Below, piece after piece: positions 47,542 to 60,094 of a stretch of 64,000 nt of DNA. A program made the position numbers and the translations under genes. Location: assembly GCA_015680685.1 (NCBI GenBank), contig MNCI01027046.1:738330-802329 (forward strand), written 5' to 3'. The notes below the pieces were generated by a model that did no database searches, was not told the origin of the DNA, and saw only the letters and a list, made by a program, of their open reading frames with translations. Positions within the stretch are counted from its first letter, which is position 1. Each line of letters opens with the position of its first letter. The DNA is from Gnetum montanum. Its lineage: Eukaryota; Streptophyta; Gnetopsida; Gnetales; Gnetaceae.

Positions 47542-48600
47542 GATCCACTATTCACAAACTAGGTCCAGAAAAAGACCCTTCTTTCAACCCACTAATCCTC
47601 TCCATCCCTCACAACCTAGTACGGTTGATCATCCTACATCTCCAATACCCTCATCCTCTGCATCAAATACCTTCAAGTACCCTTTGAACCAAATGGCACC
47701 TTGGATTCACACTATGATGCTAACTCATGTTATTTCTGACTAGATCAAGGCTGGCAATCTTCCCACGAAAGGATCTAACCTAGGAAGTCCACTCATTTAC
47801 CTGAAAATTGCTGGACAAGAGCCATGTAAGGCTCTTCTTGACTCTGGTTGTAAAGTTAATCTCATCTCCCATGACATGTATAAGGCTTGGAACCTATGAC
47901 CTCTCAAGAAGAGCAACATCTATCTATAATTGGCAAATCAATCAATTACTATTACTCTGAGATTAGTAGAGGACATTGTGACCACAATTTGTGGGTGGTC
48001 CTATCCTACCAATTTTCTGGTGATCAAGGTTAAAAATTGCAAAAGTGACTCCCCCATCATTATGGGAAGCGCTTGGTTAAGCACGATTGACACACGTATG
48101 GGCATAAGAAACCTCTCTCTAGAAATCTCCACAGAAAATGAATTTGGCAAGATAGAGAAGAAGCATATTTCATGCATTGTGTACAATGAAAATGAATGCA
48201 ATTGCATGCAAAAGATTTGATCCATCAAAAGTACATACATTAAAGCAGGCAATCAGTGTGCACAAGAAATCAATATTCAAAGGTGTCTATACATAGCAGC
48301 CACAAAACAAGAGGGCACCTAGTGGCTGATAGCTAACTCAGATAGTAGCACATTATGCATGGAACCAACTGAGAACCTAACATGTGCTTATGTTGAAGGC
48401 ATGGATAAACTTGAATAAGTTCATCTCCAACTCTCTAATGAAGATGATGATACCTATTGAGAGTTGAAAATCCTTGATAACTTCAAGCAGCACTTAGAGC
48501 TAGAAACTTTACCAGTTAGCATGGAATATGCATTTTAAACAATGGTAAACTAGTCATAATTAATTCTAAACTTGCTCCTGAACAAAAATAAAATTTGTTA
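47542..48600 (+). pseudogene. E3 aspartic protease and linker
   Basis: MLTHVISD near 47718 is followed by the catalytic strand PCKALLDSGCKVNLISHDMY at about 47820-47880, with the D-S-G triad intact, the only copy in the window to keep it. GWSYPTNFLVIKVKN and PIIMGSAWLSTIDTRMGI near 47990-48100 supply the later strands. One frame is open from 47930 to 48220. Confidence 0.85.
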
Positions 48601-50090
48601 AGGTGGTTAAAAAATGCCTAATAGCCTTTGCTTGGTCATATCTTGAGCTAATAGGAGTTGATCCAAGAATATGTCAGCATCACATTTACACTAACCCAAC
48701 CATAAAGCCAAAAAGGTAGCTGCAAAAGTAGCTGAACCCCAAATTGAAGTAGATTTTCAAGAAGGAAATTAAACAACTCCTCAAAGCAGCGTTCATCTAT
48801 CCCATTGCAAATAGTCAGTGGGTGAGCTCACTCATAATTGTGCTAAAGAAAGGTGGCAAATGGTGAGTGTGCATTGACTTCCATTATCATTTGTGGATCA
48901 AGTGTTGGACACCATATATGGGCATTGTTATTATACCTTCTTAGATGATTATGGTGGCTATAATCAAATCCAAATTATGCTGAAAGATTAGGCCAAGACA
49001 ACATTCACAAGTCCCTATGGAACTTTTGCATATTCTATGATGCCATTTGGTCTGTGCAATGCCCCTGCAACATTTCAATGCCTAGTCCTTAGTATTTTCC
49101 AATAGCAAATCAATAATGGTGTGGAAGTCTTCATGGATGAATTTTCCACCTATGGAGCTACATTTGAGCAAGCCTTTGACCACATTGAGCACATACTGAA
49201 GAGATGTGTTAAAAAAAATCTGCAGCTCAATTGGTAAAAGAGCCATCTCATGGTCCAGGAAAGCATTGTACTAGGGCATAGAATCACTCAAGCATGGATT
49301 GAGGTAGACCCAAAAAAGATAAGGATCATCTAAGGAATAACATTCTAGCCAGAGATAGTTAAAGATGTTCAATCATTCCTTGGACACACTAGATACTGTT
49401 GACAATTCATACAGAATTTCTCTAAAATCACAAAATCATTGGCAAAGCTTACAAAGAAAGATGCACCTTTCATTTGGACCAAAGAACATGAACATGCATT
49501 CTAAGAGTTAAAGGAGAAAAACATAGAAACACCAATCCTACAAGCACCAGACTAGTCCAAACCCTTCCACATCATGATGGATGCATCTAACTATGCCTTG
49601 GGAGTAGTGCTGGTGGAGATGAATGATAAGAAACACTCATACTACATCCACTACGTGAGTCGAAGCATTGTGAGAGCATAATTAATTACACCATCATGGA
49701 AAAAGAACTAATGGTTGTGATGTATGCTCTTGAAAAGTTTAGGTACTATGTGCTTGGCTATAAAGTATTTGTGCACATGGACCACATTGTAATTTGCTTC
49801 CTCATGAACAAGCTAGTGGTCGTGATCTTACAGGAATTTGATCTTATGATGGTAGATCAAAAAGGAACGAAAAATATGGTCACTAACCATCTCTCTCACA
49901 TAAGATGGGATAAGAAAGAGGAGGAGAGCCCACTTTCTACTCAGTTTCTAGATGAACCCCTCTTTACAAGAGCACTAAATGACCAAACACTCATAAAAAC
50001 AACTTGGTATAATGGCATCCTCACCTATCTTCTCACTCAGAAGATGCCACAAGATCTTGACTTTATAAAGAGGCAAAAATTTCTTCATTA
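48600..50090 (+). pseudogene. E3 reverse transcriptase and RNase H, decayed
   Basis: RT reads KKGGKW near 48845, a catalytic box VFMDEFSTYG at about 49125-49155 (FMDD changed to FMDE), and SFLGHTRYC near 49375. RNase H starts with MDASNYALGVVL near 49575 and continues with ELMVVMYALEKFRYYVLGYK (49705-49765) and the DQKGTKNMVTNHLS linker. Frames are broken by TAG stops and at least one indel. Confidence 0.88.
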
Positions 50091-50921
50091 AGTAAAATAT
50101 TTCAAGGAAATCAATGGACACCTTTACAAGGTGTGCATCAATGGCCTAATTCGTTGGTGTATCCGTAATGAAGATTAACTGTGTGTTCTCCATGATGCTC
50201 ATGAAGGACCTTGTGGAGGCCACTATGTAGGGAGATGCACAACCATAAAAATCTTGATGGCAAGATACTATTGGCCTACAATCTTTAGGGATGCCCACCA
50301 GTTTGTCCAATCTTGTGAATGTTGTCGACAAGATGGGGGGATGATTGCTCGTATGAAATGTCCTCAATAGTGGATTCAACCATTGGAGCCTTTTGACATA
50401 TGGGGCATTGACTTCATGGGTCCCATCACACCCATATCCAACGGAAAGGCATATATTATCGTAGTAGTCGACTACTGCACAAAATGGGTAGAAGCAACAG
50501 TCACTCCTATTGTACATTGTCCACTGTTATTAGATTTACATAACAAAATATTGTAACTAGGTTTGGTGTACCACGTTCACTAATTTCTAATAATGGAACT
50601 CATTTCATAGGTGTCACTTTTAAAAAGTTAATGCAATGCTTGGGGGTTCAACATAAATTAACAACACCCTACCATCCCCAAGCCAACGGTCAAGCAAAGG
50701 TAACCAACTAGGAGATCACAAAAATACTAACATAGACCATTAGCAAATATAGGAAAGATTGGAGTACAAAACTTAACGATGCCCTCTAGGCTTACCATTC
50801 AACATGGAAATTTCCTATTCGCTATTCTCCCAATGAGTTGGTGTATGGAAAACTTCCAATGCTTCTGATTCAATTTGAGATTTGTACACTCTCAACAACC
50901 TATGATCTAGATCTTGACCTA
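50090..50921 (+). pseudogene. E3 integrase, truncated by E6
   Basis: The HHCC finger is HEGPCGGHYVGRC with CECC at about 50200-50330, followed by [10 protein letters not shown] near 50405. The second catalytic Asp has become Asn (LISNNGTHF, near 50585) and the catalytic Glu has become Lys (NGQAKVTN, near 50690). Both are G->A changes. The frame ends where E6 inserted, before the C-terminal domain. Confidence 0.88.
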
Positions 50922-52325
50922 TGAAACACCGTGAAAATTTCGAGGCCTCAACGGTTCAGCAAAAGGCTGGTGACTCAGACAAAGGGTTACAACAAAGCAC
51001 GGTGCAACAAGTTCCTTTTCAGTCGAAGGTCTGTCCTGCCATGCAGCGTAGCATAGCACAAGCAAATTCCAGAGGATGGAGCAAAGCGATGGATGCACGG
51101 CAGCAAAACTTCCAAATTTGCAAGTTATCTGTTTCGAAAATCTTAACTTTTGGCAAATTACGTTGTATTATGCTACATAGCATAACATTGCATTATGCAG
51201 CGTAATGTCAGAAAACAGTATGCCGCAAACGTCAGGAATGACAAATGTTCAAGGCTTCAACAAACACTTCGTTTTTCNAATGACAAATGTTCAAGGCTTC
51301 AACAAACACTTCGTTTTTCTTTACAAATGCGCTATTTTATCACGGACTATGCTATGAAGCGTAATCTAGCGCAGCGCAACGTAGTTCAAGTATAAATAAT
51401 GGTGGCTTAATACAAGTAGCAGCAGTCTGTATGATGTGATACGCTCTCTAGCGTGTCGTTGCATAATCCCTATTGCCAAATTCCCGGTTTATGATGTATT
51501 ACGCTTTAGTGCGTAAGGCAGTGTGGCATCGTAAGCTTCAGCAACCACCACATCAAGTCAACGGCATCCTGTAGGTTCACAACATGCATCATCTAAACCG
51601 TGTTTTTCTCCTAATTTTAGCCTTATAAATATGCCAACCGAAAAAAAAAGAGAAGGAGATTGACAAATTTTCTCTACGAGCAATTTGTTTCTCCATTGGC
51701 AATTATTGAGGACCTCCAGCAGTGATTGACAAGAAAAATCAAAAGAGACCAGTGAGAGCAAGAATATTGAAGGCATTTAAAGAGAACCTTTATTCAGGAA
51801 TAGCTAATTGATAGACATTTTGCTTCGGGTTTGGCCTCTCTATATCCAGATCTACTAGAACAAGGTAGATTGGTTTTTTCTTGTTTCATCTTTGCTTAGC
51901 TTTTATTGTTACCAGCATGCACTCCATTCAAATCAAAGTCCATTCTAATCATTGTATCTAAATATATCTTTTTGTGGATTGAGTCCCAGATCTTGAGATT
52001 CAATCATGTCCCAAAGCCGATCTGTTGTCTTCTATTTGTACTAATTCTGCGAATCGTTCTAATCAATTACGTATTCTCTTAAGTATCTCCAAAATTAACA
52101 ACGTTACAACCTCCTCAAAAAGAACCGTAAAGAATCATTATTCTATCATTCAAATATCGCAAAATTTTTTACTGATAAAGTAAGTCCCTATCTGATCGAC
52201 AAGACCGTTTAGGGCACCTCGAATTCATCTTTCTCTAGCATGGCCCTTGCACGAATCCAGGGTTAGAACTATATACATGGACTTTCATTCGGTATTTCCA
52301 ACGACTGACGTTTTCCGTCGTTACA
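50922..52325 (+). repeat. E6 5' LTR
   Basis: About 1.4 kb, from TGAAACACCG, where E3 integrase stops matching its relatives, to TTACA, just before the putative primer binding region. A TATA box (TATAAATA) is at 51391-51398. Many short GCAGCGTAAT-type words occur in the U3 part. The only undetermined base of the window is at 51278. The 3' LTR is outside the window, so the boundaries are inferred. Confidence 0.7.
51237..51319. other. Assembly join: 41-bp duplication around a single N
   Basis: Positions 51237-51277 and 51279-51319 are identical 41-bp copies (AATGACAAATGTTCAAGG...) separated by one N at 51278. This is what an unmerged overlap between two contigs looks like, so LTR length and any spacing across it are not reliable. 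Confidence 0.85.
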
Positions 52326-52331
52326 GTTTTC

Positions 52332-52349
52332 TGGCACTAGAAGGAGGGC
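52332..52349 (+). promoter_or_regulatory. E6 probable primer binding site
   Basis: TGGCACTAGAAGGAGGGC lies seven bases after the presumed LTR end and begins with the TGG that pairs with the CCA end of a tRNA. I could not assign the tRNA. Confidence 0.45.
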
Positions 52350-52584
52350 CTGAACCTTTGATCCGTATTTTATGGGTAGTCTTGTAAGCTGTCTGTACCC
52401 ATTGGCAATTAACATAAACGTAATACCTCCGAGGTTGTTTACGAAATTGTGTGGTGCAGATCGGTCGCTTCGACAATTCCTTTGGAGTCCTATAAGATAA
52501 AAGCCCCAATTATTATCTTAGTTCGCCCTTTTTCCTTCCGAATCTCTACTTTTATCGTCATTATCTCCAAATCGTGTAAAAAAA

Positions 52585-55500
52585 ATGACTACGTCAACTA
52601 CTGCCGTTGACACCACTAGCCTTGAGAACCCTTGGACCATGTAAGTCAAACCTCCCATGGTCAAGAAACCACTTAGTCCGGTGTGACCATGCCACAAGGA
52701 GCTTGAGGGACAGGCTCAGCGCAGGGAAAGCTACAATTTTCTCTGTGCTAAGTTAGTGGCAAACCTGCCTATGTACCCACAAGAACTCGACGAAAAACGA
52801 GAGTACGAGTTCATGTACTGCAATGGGAAGGAACTCATTCCTATGCCTACCACTTTCATACCCCTGATAGATCAACAAAGGTGGATCCTAGATCAAATGT
52901 TGATGGCAAAGACATCGCCAGAAGAACTAAAGGCCTTGTTTTGTGATGAAACGCTTCACGACGGACAAGACAATCTAGAATCTCACTCTGAGGGAGGCAG
53001 TCATGCCGATTTCACCATGGCCCCTCCCTCCACAACGTCTTGTGTAAATCTGTTGTTCATGGTCACCACATCTTTGACATTATCTAACACTGATCGAGTC
53101 CCACATTCACTGCGTTTACATTTTCTCTCTCCAACTATCTTCCCAGGTGAAGGTCCATCACAGATTATTCCTCAACAGGCGTGATTACCTAAGTTGTCTC
53201 ATCGTGTGCTTGCGCCTATGCCACCGCATGTGCATGCGATACTTGCAACGCCAACTACGCTTCCCATTCACACGACAGGGCCTGCCACCATAGCATGGTG
53301 GGCTCCCAACATGTCTCTTGTTGTGCATTCTACACAAATGCACCACCATCCCCACCTTCAAGGCCACATCCCACAAATGCTAAACCCAGTTGCAAGACCA
53401 CTACCATGCCCCCGGTTACACAAATAGCATACCCAATAGCGCAGTTGATGGTGGTTCCCCCATCTGCACCAACCACCGAATGGTGGATGCCACAAGCAAC
53501 TCTACCTACAGGGACTGTCCCAATGGCACTAACCATTGGCCAAACTGTTGCCTCTATGCCGCCACCCAGTGTGGCTCCCCCTTCTGCTCCACAAAAGACA
53601 TCGTCGTCTACGGGTCTGGACCAAGCCTTCCAGCTCATCTAGACCCTTATAGAAGAGGTCAAGCATCTCAAGGTTGTTGGCTCTGACATGGTACAAGTCA
53701 TGGATTTCTACCATGAAGAACTTATTAGCCCAGCAGTCCCAGTCCTGTCGTTGCCACCTGGGATGCCCCTTCCCCATTTCACAAAATACAATGGGGAAGG
53801 TGATCCCAATGCCCACCTCGTCACTTTTAGGTCAGAGTCCTTATTGCTACAATAATGGCCACATACTATAATCCATGTCTTTTCTATGTCCTTAACGGGT
53901 AAATCTTTGGATTGGTATCGAGCACTTCCACGCGCTTCCATTTCAACTTTGGAAGAGCTGTTAACCCAGTTTGTGACTCGCTTCAAATACAACCTGAAGC
54001 CAGAAGTCACACTGGACCAGCTCATGGGAGATAAGCAAGACCCGCTCGAGTCAATCCAAAAGTTCATACAGCGGTGGAGCGCAGAACCCATTGCGGAGGC
54101 CCATCTACTGGCAATCTTCAAGGGAGCAATCAACGACTTTATCAAATCTAAGCTGTATTACCTCGCCCCCCGTTCCCTGAGCCAAGCCTTTGCTCAAACT
54201 AAGAGCATCCAAGACGCAATGGAGACTAGTAAAGATCCAACATACGTGCTCTACAAGAATTCCCATAGTAAGGGTAAGAACAAAGGCAAAGCCACAACAA
54301 CGATAGTCGCGACGGTTGCTGAAGGGGCAAAGAAGAAAAATAACAATAACAAGAAAACAACTGTGGAGCTAGCTGAGCCAAAAACTAACTTGAATGGCAC
54401 CAATCAAGAAGCTTTTTCTGCCCCCAAAGCATCTCCACAATCAAGGCTGAAATTTGAGCGTAAAGATCACTCAAATTACGCAACCCTATCTGCGAAGCCT
54501 TCAGAACTTCTAAAGCAATTATTGGGAACCGGCCACATCCGACACAAGGCAGTGTCTGAGGAGGCTCTGAAATGCCACAGGTGCTACTGCAAGCTACTCA
54601 AGAATCCCTCCTTAGCCCAACCTAATGAACCGCCTATACCCAAGAACTTTAAGCTAGATCGATTCTACAACTACCACCAATTGTGCAGCCATGACATGGA
54701 CTATTGCTGGGTGTTGAAGGATGACATCCAATGTCTGATAGATCAACGTGACTTGATCTTAGATAGCAGTAGCCCGACACACCCAGAAAACTAGGCCATG
54801 CATGTGTACCAAGATCCGTTGAATGTAAACAAAGCAGGGTACACAATCAGCGTGGTAGGAGTAGAGGGCGATAATCAGGCACAACTGAGGCAGCCTTTTG
54901 TGTTGCGAATGCAACCTCACTCGACCTAAACAACAGGTCCATCAGCGCCGATGAGTGGCACTCCAAGGCACCCTTTCATCCTTCGAACTTCATCTCAGAA
55001 TGCTTCCCGACAGCCCGTAGTCATTAAAGCCATGGCCCAGCCCACGCCTACACCCAAGGCACCCTTACTCATCAGAGTACCAAAACTATCAACTGCCCCT
55101 CCTGCGCAAGGGCAATCTTCTAAGTCAAACCCTCCTACTATCACTGTTGATGTGACCAAGGGCCCTCTTACGCTAGGGTTACCCAAACCTCAACCCCTCA
55201 CTTTTGCACCTTTAGCCCCACTTGTCAAAAATAAAGAGGTTACACAAAAGAAATTATCTCCCCCAGGCCAAAGGAAGCGTAACCCTCGGCCAAATGTCAC
55301 TCCTCCCAGCAAAATTTGCCTCTTAGGGCAAATGGAAGAGGAAAAGGATGACAAAAAACCTGATCGTGGGCAAGATCTCTTTGATGCCCTGGCACAAGTC
55401 AAACAGGCTCTGAAACAAAAAAAGATAACATTGAGCCTTTATGACTTGCTCATAACGTCGCAGACACATCGTGAGGCTATGGTTCGCATGCTAACGTCCA

Positions 55501-56264
55501 TACCTATGGACGAAAGCCTACCAGCAGACGAAGAAGCAATCCACTCTATCATGCTTCCCCCTGTCACTAAAAAACCAAATCCCACCTCATTGACCTTTCG
55601 TGACAAATCCATTAAGGACAATCCTAAGGGTCAAGTGATAACAGCACCCATGTTCATCACCATCCAGGTCGGCCAACATCGAATCCGGAGAGTACATGTA
55701 GATGACGAGGCGGCCACTAATGTCATCCCTTATTCCATAGTGGATAAATTAGGCCTGATCAATCAAATCAGTCCTACAACAACGTCATGCCTAAATTCAT
55801 TCAACGGGGCATGGGTGTAGGTCAAAGGGACCGTCCATATCAACTTTGTGGTAGGGGACCAATTCCCCATAGACACTATGTTTATCGTGGTCAAGGAAAT
55901 GCCTGGATTCAATTTGATTCTTGGGAGGTCTTGGTTAACCCAACTAAGAGCAGTTTTCTCACCCATTCATCAGGAAATCCATTTGCCTTACGCAAGAGGA
56001 GAAGTGGTTATCCGTGGTGATGAAATAACCCCTTAGGCTGTTAATAACATAGAGACAGAACAAGGGTCGGAGATCGAAACGCCTGAGAATCAATCCCCTA
56101 TCCAAGTACCCGAGCAAGCCGAAATAGTGGCTAATGATAGCCTAACTTGGGCCAAACTACCATTCCCAGAGGAAGATTGTGATGCGAAGGGGAAGGGCCA
56201 TAAATCTCCCCGTCCTTATGCATCATTGAAAATCAAAGCAATTAAGAAACAGTTACAGAGTTAG
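52585..56264 (+). pseudogene. E6 gag-protease polyprotein
   Basis: The start ATG at 52585 opens MTTSTTAVDTTSLENPW. The N-terminal part runs to about 53330 in one frame and shifts once (near 53330-53400) into the main frame, which continues to a stop at 56262-56264. The capsid (Retrotrans_gag type) at about 53760-54250 has FTKYNGEGDPNAHL, LDWYRALPRASISTLEELL and DPLESIQKFIQRW. A Lys/Asn-rich stretch follows. A knuckle-like segment, FYNYHQLCSHDMDYCWVLK (54660-54720), has lost its first Cys. A long Pro-rich linker leads to the protease (55640-56030), with VHVDDEAATNVIP where D-G-G or D-S-G is expected, and LILGRSWL. Seven or so stops are present. No RT follows. Confidence 0.87.
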
Positions 56265-56440
56265 CAAGTAAACAAAGTTGCCTAACTAATATAGTCTCAT
56301 CATCCATTCTATTTAGGCTTACCATTTATACTTCTTATGTTTACGCATGTACTTACGCTTTCCACTAGCTAGTCTCATTACGCTCATGTTTATCTTTGTG
56401 CTTAGCTTTACATTTCTATTTTCCTTAAACTACTAAAAAA
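56265..56440. other. E6 noncoding sequence after gag-protease
   Basis: This is where RT should begin. The sequence is T-rich and pyrimidine-biased with no RT motif in any frame. Confidence 0.6.
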
Positions 56441-56675
56441 GGCCCGAAATGGCCCTAAACTAGCAACCTTATCTACACTTCACACCCAAATTACGCAAAG
56501 GCCCGAAATGGCCCTAAACTAGCAACTTCATTTATGTGTGGCACCTGAATCAGCTATGACCTGAAATGGCCTTAAACTAGCAATTTCATTTATGCTTTAC
56601 ATTTGGACAATTTAACAGCCCGTAATGGCTTCAATCTAGTAACCACATTGACGCTACGCTCTTAAAATTAATCAC
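56441..56675. repeat. 59-bp minisatellite, four units
   Basis: Units start at about 56441, 56500, 56558 and 56617, each with the core GGCCCGAAATGGCCCTAAAC (more diverged in the last two). The reverse complement of the core, of the type GTTTAGGGCCATTTCGGGCC, recurs on the plus strand at about 63590-63640 and 63855-63885. Confidence 0.85.
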
Positions 56676-57133
56676 AATTTATCATAACGTTAAAACCTAC
56701 AATACATTTACATAAAGAGAAAACAACAAAAAGAACATTAAAATTAATATCGAAATTTGTTTCAAATACGTTAAACGAAAGAAATATAGTCTCTTGTCAC
56801 GCTACACCACAATAAAACCTGAGGCTAATTCATTACGCATCCCCCTTACTACCACTGTCTCCTGTATCCCCTAGTTCAACTTCTACTCTGAGGAGGTTGT
56901 CCTTATAGAGGCCACCCTTTACACGAGGAACCCCTTCATAAGGACGGTCCTCTTCATGAGACCCTTCAGTACGCTCTATTTCTTATAAACCCTCTTCATG
57001 AGGACCACCACCTTCGTTAGCTTCATCCTGTCAAGGAATCTCCTCAAGTCGTTCCTACGATCAGACATGGTACATAGATTAACATCATCATCAAAACTAG
57101 GTATAAAAAAAACATAATAATACTACAACTTAC

Positions 57134-57951
57134 CTATGATGGTCCCGCATCAGCAGCAAAGGGGACTTGTTCTAAGCCAATCCACAAACGTCGCATGATT
57201 TCGTCCTCAGTGAGATCAGACCAAACCCCGTCCCCTAGATTAGTTCCAGCCTTGACCTTCCCCTTCTCCACAGGAGTCCATCGGGGTGGTTCAGGGAAGA
57301 AAAAAGGGATGGTAGTCTCACCTCCAGGAAGAGTCACCTCCCTTTCTGGAGAGGCACTCACCGTCACTTGCTCCTGGAACTTTTCAAATGCCTTGGAAGC
57401 ACCAATAAAGTTGAGAAACAGCTGAAGGGATTGAGCCTCAACGGCAGAGTCCCTATAATGTTGACGGTAGGCAGCACTTTCTCGTTTGTAGATCTATTTG
57501 TGATCTTTTTGTGTCTGCCCCCACTCTTGAATACTCGTGCTAAAGTCCTTCCAATCTTGGTTCTTCTGAGCAAGGAGGTCCATTTGTATACGCTGTTCAA
57601 CCAGTTCACGACTAGTTTGGACACTGTTCCTGACGACAGCCCAATAACGGGCATAGTCAACAACAGCTGTCCTCCAGTCCTCACTTCCTGTCTCTTGGGC
57701 TTGCAGGAATTCATTCCGTGATCTTAGATCCCCGACCTCATCGCGTAGAGCCACTCTCTCCTTCTCCGACCTCTGCAATCTCTTCCAAAGGTCCTCGTTT
57801 ACGCTCTGACATTCCCATAAGGAGCGAGTTGATCGTAAAGCATATTTATGCATCTCATCATAAATGTTGTATGGCACGATAGTCACTTCTGATGAGGGCT
57901 CGACGGTGTCTAAATCGATAGGCTCTGATGGGTCCCATCCGAGGCGAGCTC
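57134..57951 (-). other. Exon 7 of the antisense gene: coiled coil
   Basis: 272 codons. The central part, from LWKRLQRSEKERVALRDEVG onward, is a heptad-rich coiled coil, followed by a Pro-rich stretch (PFFFPEPPRWTPVEKGK). Two TAG stops, both at likely former Gln codons; one is the last codon before the donor site. Confidence 0.6.
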
Positions 57952-58583
57952 CTAATAACATCAAAATAACAGTTAGGCATAATTAAGTAGCGTAATGCCA
58001 TAGTAAAATAACCTTTGTGTAATGATTGTAGCATACCAGCTTCAGGATCATATCACTCTAAGCGATCGATCATATCTTGAACAACACCTTCCATAATGGT
58101 GAATTTATTAGGAAATTTGCCCCAAGATTGAGTTGCCACTGCTGTTAAGGGCACGCTCTGGTCACCTGTTACGCAGAATAAAAGGTATGACTGAGACATT
58201 ACGATAACCAGTACAACCTATAGAAGTTGTCTAGGGTCTACCACTACATCATAAAAAAAATTAATTTTATCAAGCGACAAACCACTTGCCTCGATTAATT
58301 CCAGCCGAAAGGACTTTGGCATCCTCCCTAGCTATTTCCTCTTGACGTGCAGGAGGCTGTGCACTCCTTGCCTTATTAATTAGGGCCTCTTCTTCCGAGA
58401 CTAAGGCCCCTTCTCCACACCATAAGACCATAGCCCCTATTTCAGGGATCAACCGATCTACAACCTTTTCCCTCACTGTTATATACAACATGGCCAGTTA
58501 ACATAAGATTTCACTTTTGTTCAACAAATGTTCCGCTACAGTCTCTACGCAAATCATAACCACTAACACATTTGGATACATAC

Positions 58584-59633
58584 CGCCCAGAAGAATACTC
58601 CGCTGGAACCTGATTTGCATCTTTTTCTCGACACCACCTGTTGGCTCGGTAGATCCCTCATTTAAACAAGGCCTTTTCCTCGGCACTGACGAATCCACTA
58701 TCTCAGCAGCCAGGTGCTTCCCCCTCAACACATCGCCGGTGTAAGAGGGGGGTGCTCCACCCACACTGTCTTGGCCCCATGTTCGAGGTGTCGCCATACT
58801 TCTAGTCATTACCGACAACAACTGCTCGATCCCCTCAAGAGGGTCTTGTGACCAAATAGTGCCGAAAATATGGGAGATCCATGGTTTGGAAATCTGGGTG
58901 CGATCTTGTTGCACCCAGACCCCATTCTTCTAAACCACCAAAAATTCGACAAAACGCTAGAAGCAAGCTATGAAGAAGGCAAAATGCACGTTGAAACGGG
59001 TTTCAAGCTTCTGGCAAAGCCTGACCATCTCAATGAGTAAGCCTTCGGCAAAATAGCTCACCCAATTGAATCGTGTCCCCTCCTCTAAGCCCTCTCGCAT
59101 AATTCGAGCCTGCTCGATGGTGAGGAATCTCCCTTACAAGAGTATCTTGGGGAAGGCTCGGGCCTGAAAAAGGGAGTAAATGGTGTTGGCCACCTCCAAC
59201 TCAATCCTATCGTTGGGGATCCCCTTAGTTTCTTTCTGAACCCCCAGCCACTCCTCTATCTCTTTTTGGAGCTTAGAGCTCCTCTTTGACTTTTCATCTA
59301 TGGAAAAACCATCGGAGGGGACCCCAAAGAGATCGACAAACAACTGAGCATCAATGTCAAAATTTACACGCACATTACGTACACGTATGCAGAGACGCTC
59401 AGCTTCCTCGCTAAAGGAGTTGACTAGGGTCAACATTTCACCTGCAGTAGCATCAGGGGTTATGGCCAAGAAAAGGTCCATCAATCCAACCTCACGAATG
59501 TTATTGGTTACTACAATTGGGGCCGCTCTATGGCCGAGCCAACGTTGTGCCTCCTTTATATCACCATAACGGAAGAAGAGACTACTGGCCTCACGACCGG
59601 AAGCCATGATTGTAATCTCCCATGATTCCCTGA
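58584..59633 (-). other. Exon 4 of the antisense gene: unrecognised domain
   Basis: 350 codons, opening with a continuation into MASGREASSLFFRYGD. It contains FVDLFGVPSDGFSID and FNWVSYFAEGLLIEMVRLC, then a Ser/Pro-rich part. The style recalls plant transposon-encoded accessory proteins but I cannot name the family. Three transition-type stops. Confidence 0.55.
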
Positions 59634-60094
59634 CTATTAACATGAAACCACAGTTAAACTAAGATGACTTCACATCAGAATCACACATTGACAAACATTA
59701 ATCCAATTCATCATTACCGCAAAGCTTACCAGGCCCGAAAGGTAAAGGAAACGAAGGGATTTTCCTTCATACATCTACAGCGGTAAGGGGAGGGTCCAAA
59801 GTCCACTCCCTATCTCGCCATCCAAGTTTCTTGCACCTAGAAAAGAAGTTGGCATAACGAGTAGGGTATTCTGGGATCTCGAACGCCAGATGTTCCATGA
59901 CGACAGCCCGCACGTTGCTGATGGAGGTAAACTCCCTTATAGCCCTCTTAGCCAACGACAATGTATCATTATTGCCCATAAGACCGCTTTCATTGATAAA
60001 AAACCTATGCTAGGAACACAAACAACTCTTTACGCTCAATACGCATCTAAACAATAGTTAGCATTACAATACTGCGAAGTGAAATGAAACTTAC

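Larger units (their letters stand above)
45995..50921 (+). mobile_element. E3: Athila-like retrotransposon lacking the gag core, 5' part
   Basis: A plus-strand element inserted in E2 RT: 5' LTR, primer binding site, gag N-terminus joined directly to the protease region, RT, RNase H and most of integrase. It is cut at 50921/50922 by E6. The five bases before the LTR are CCATG; the other copy would lie beyond the window. Confidence 0.92.

Noticed and set aside
53185-53816. Several minus-strand open frames across E6 gag
   Set aside because: They are shadows of the GC-richer, proline-rich gag linker on the plus strand.
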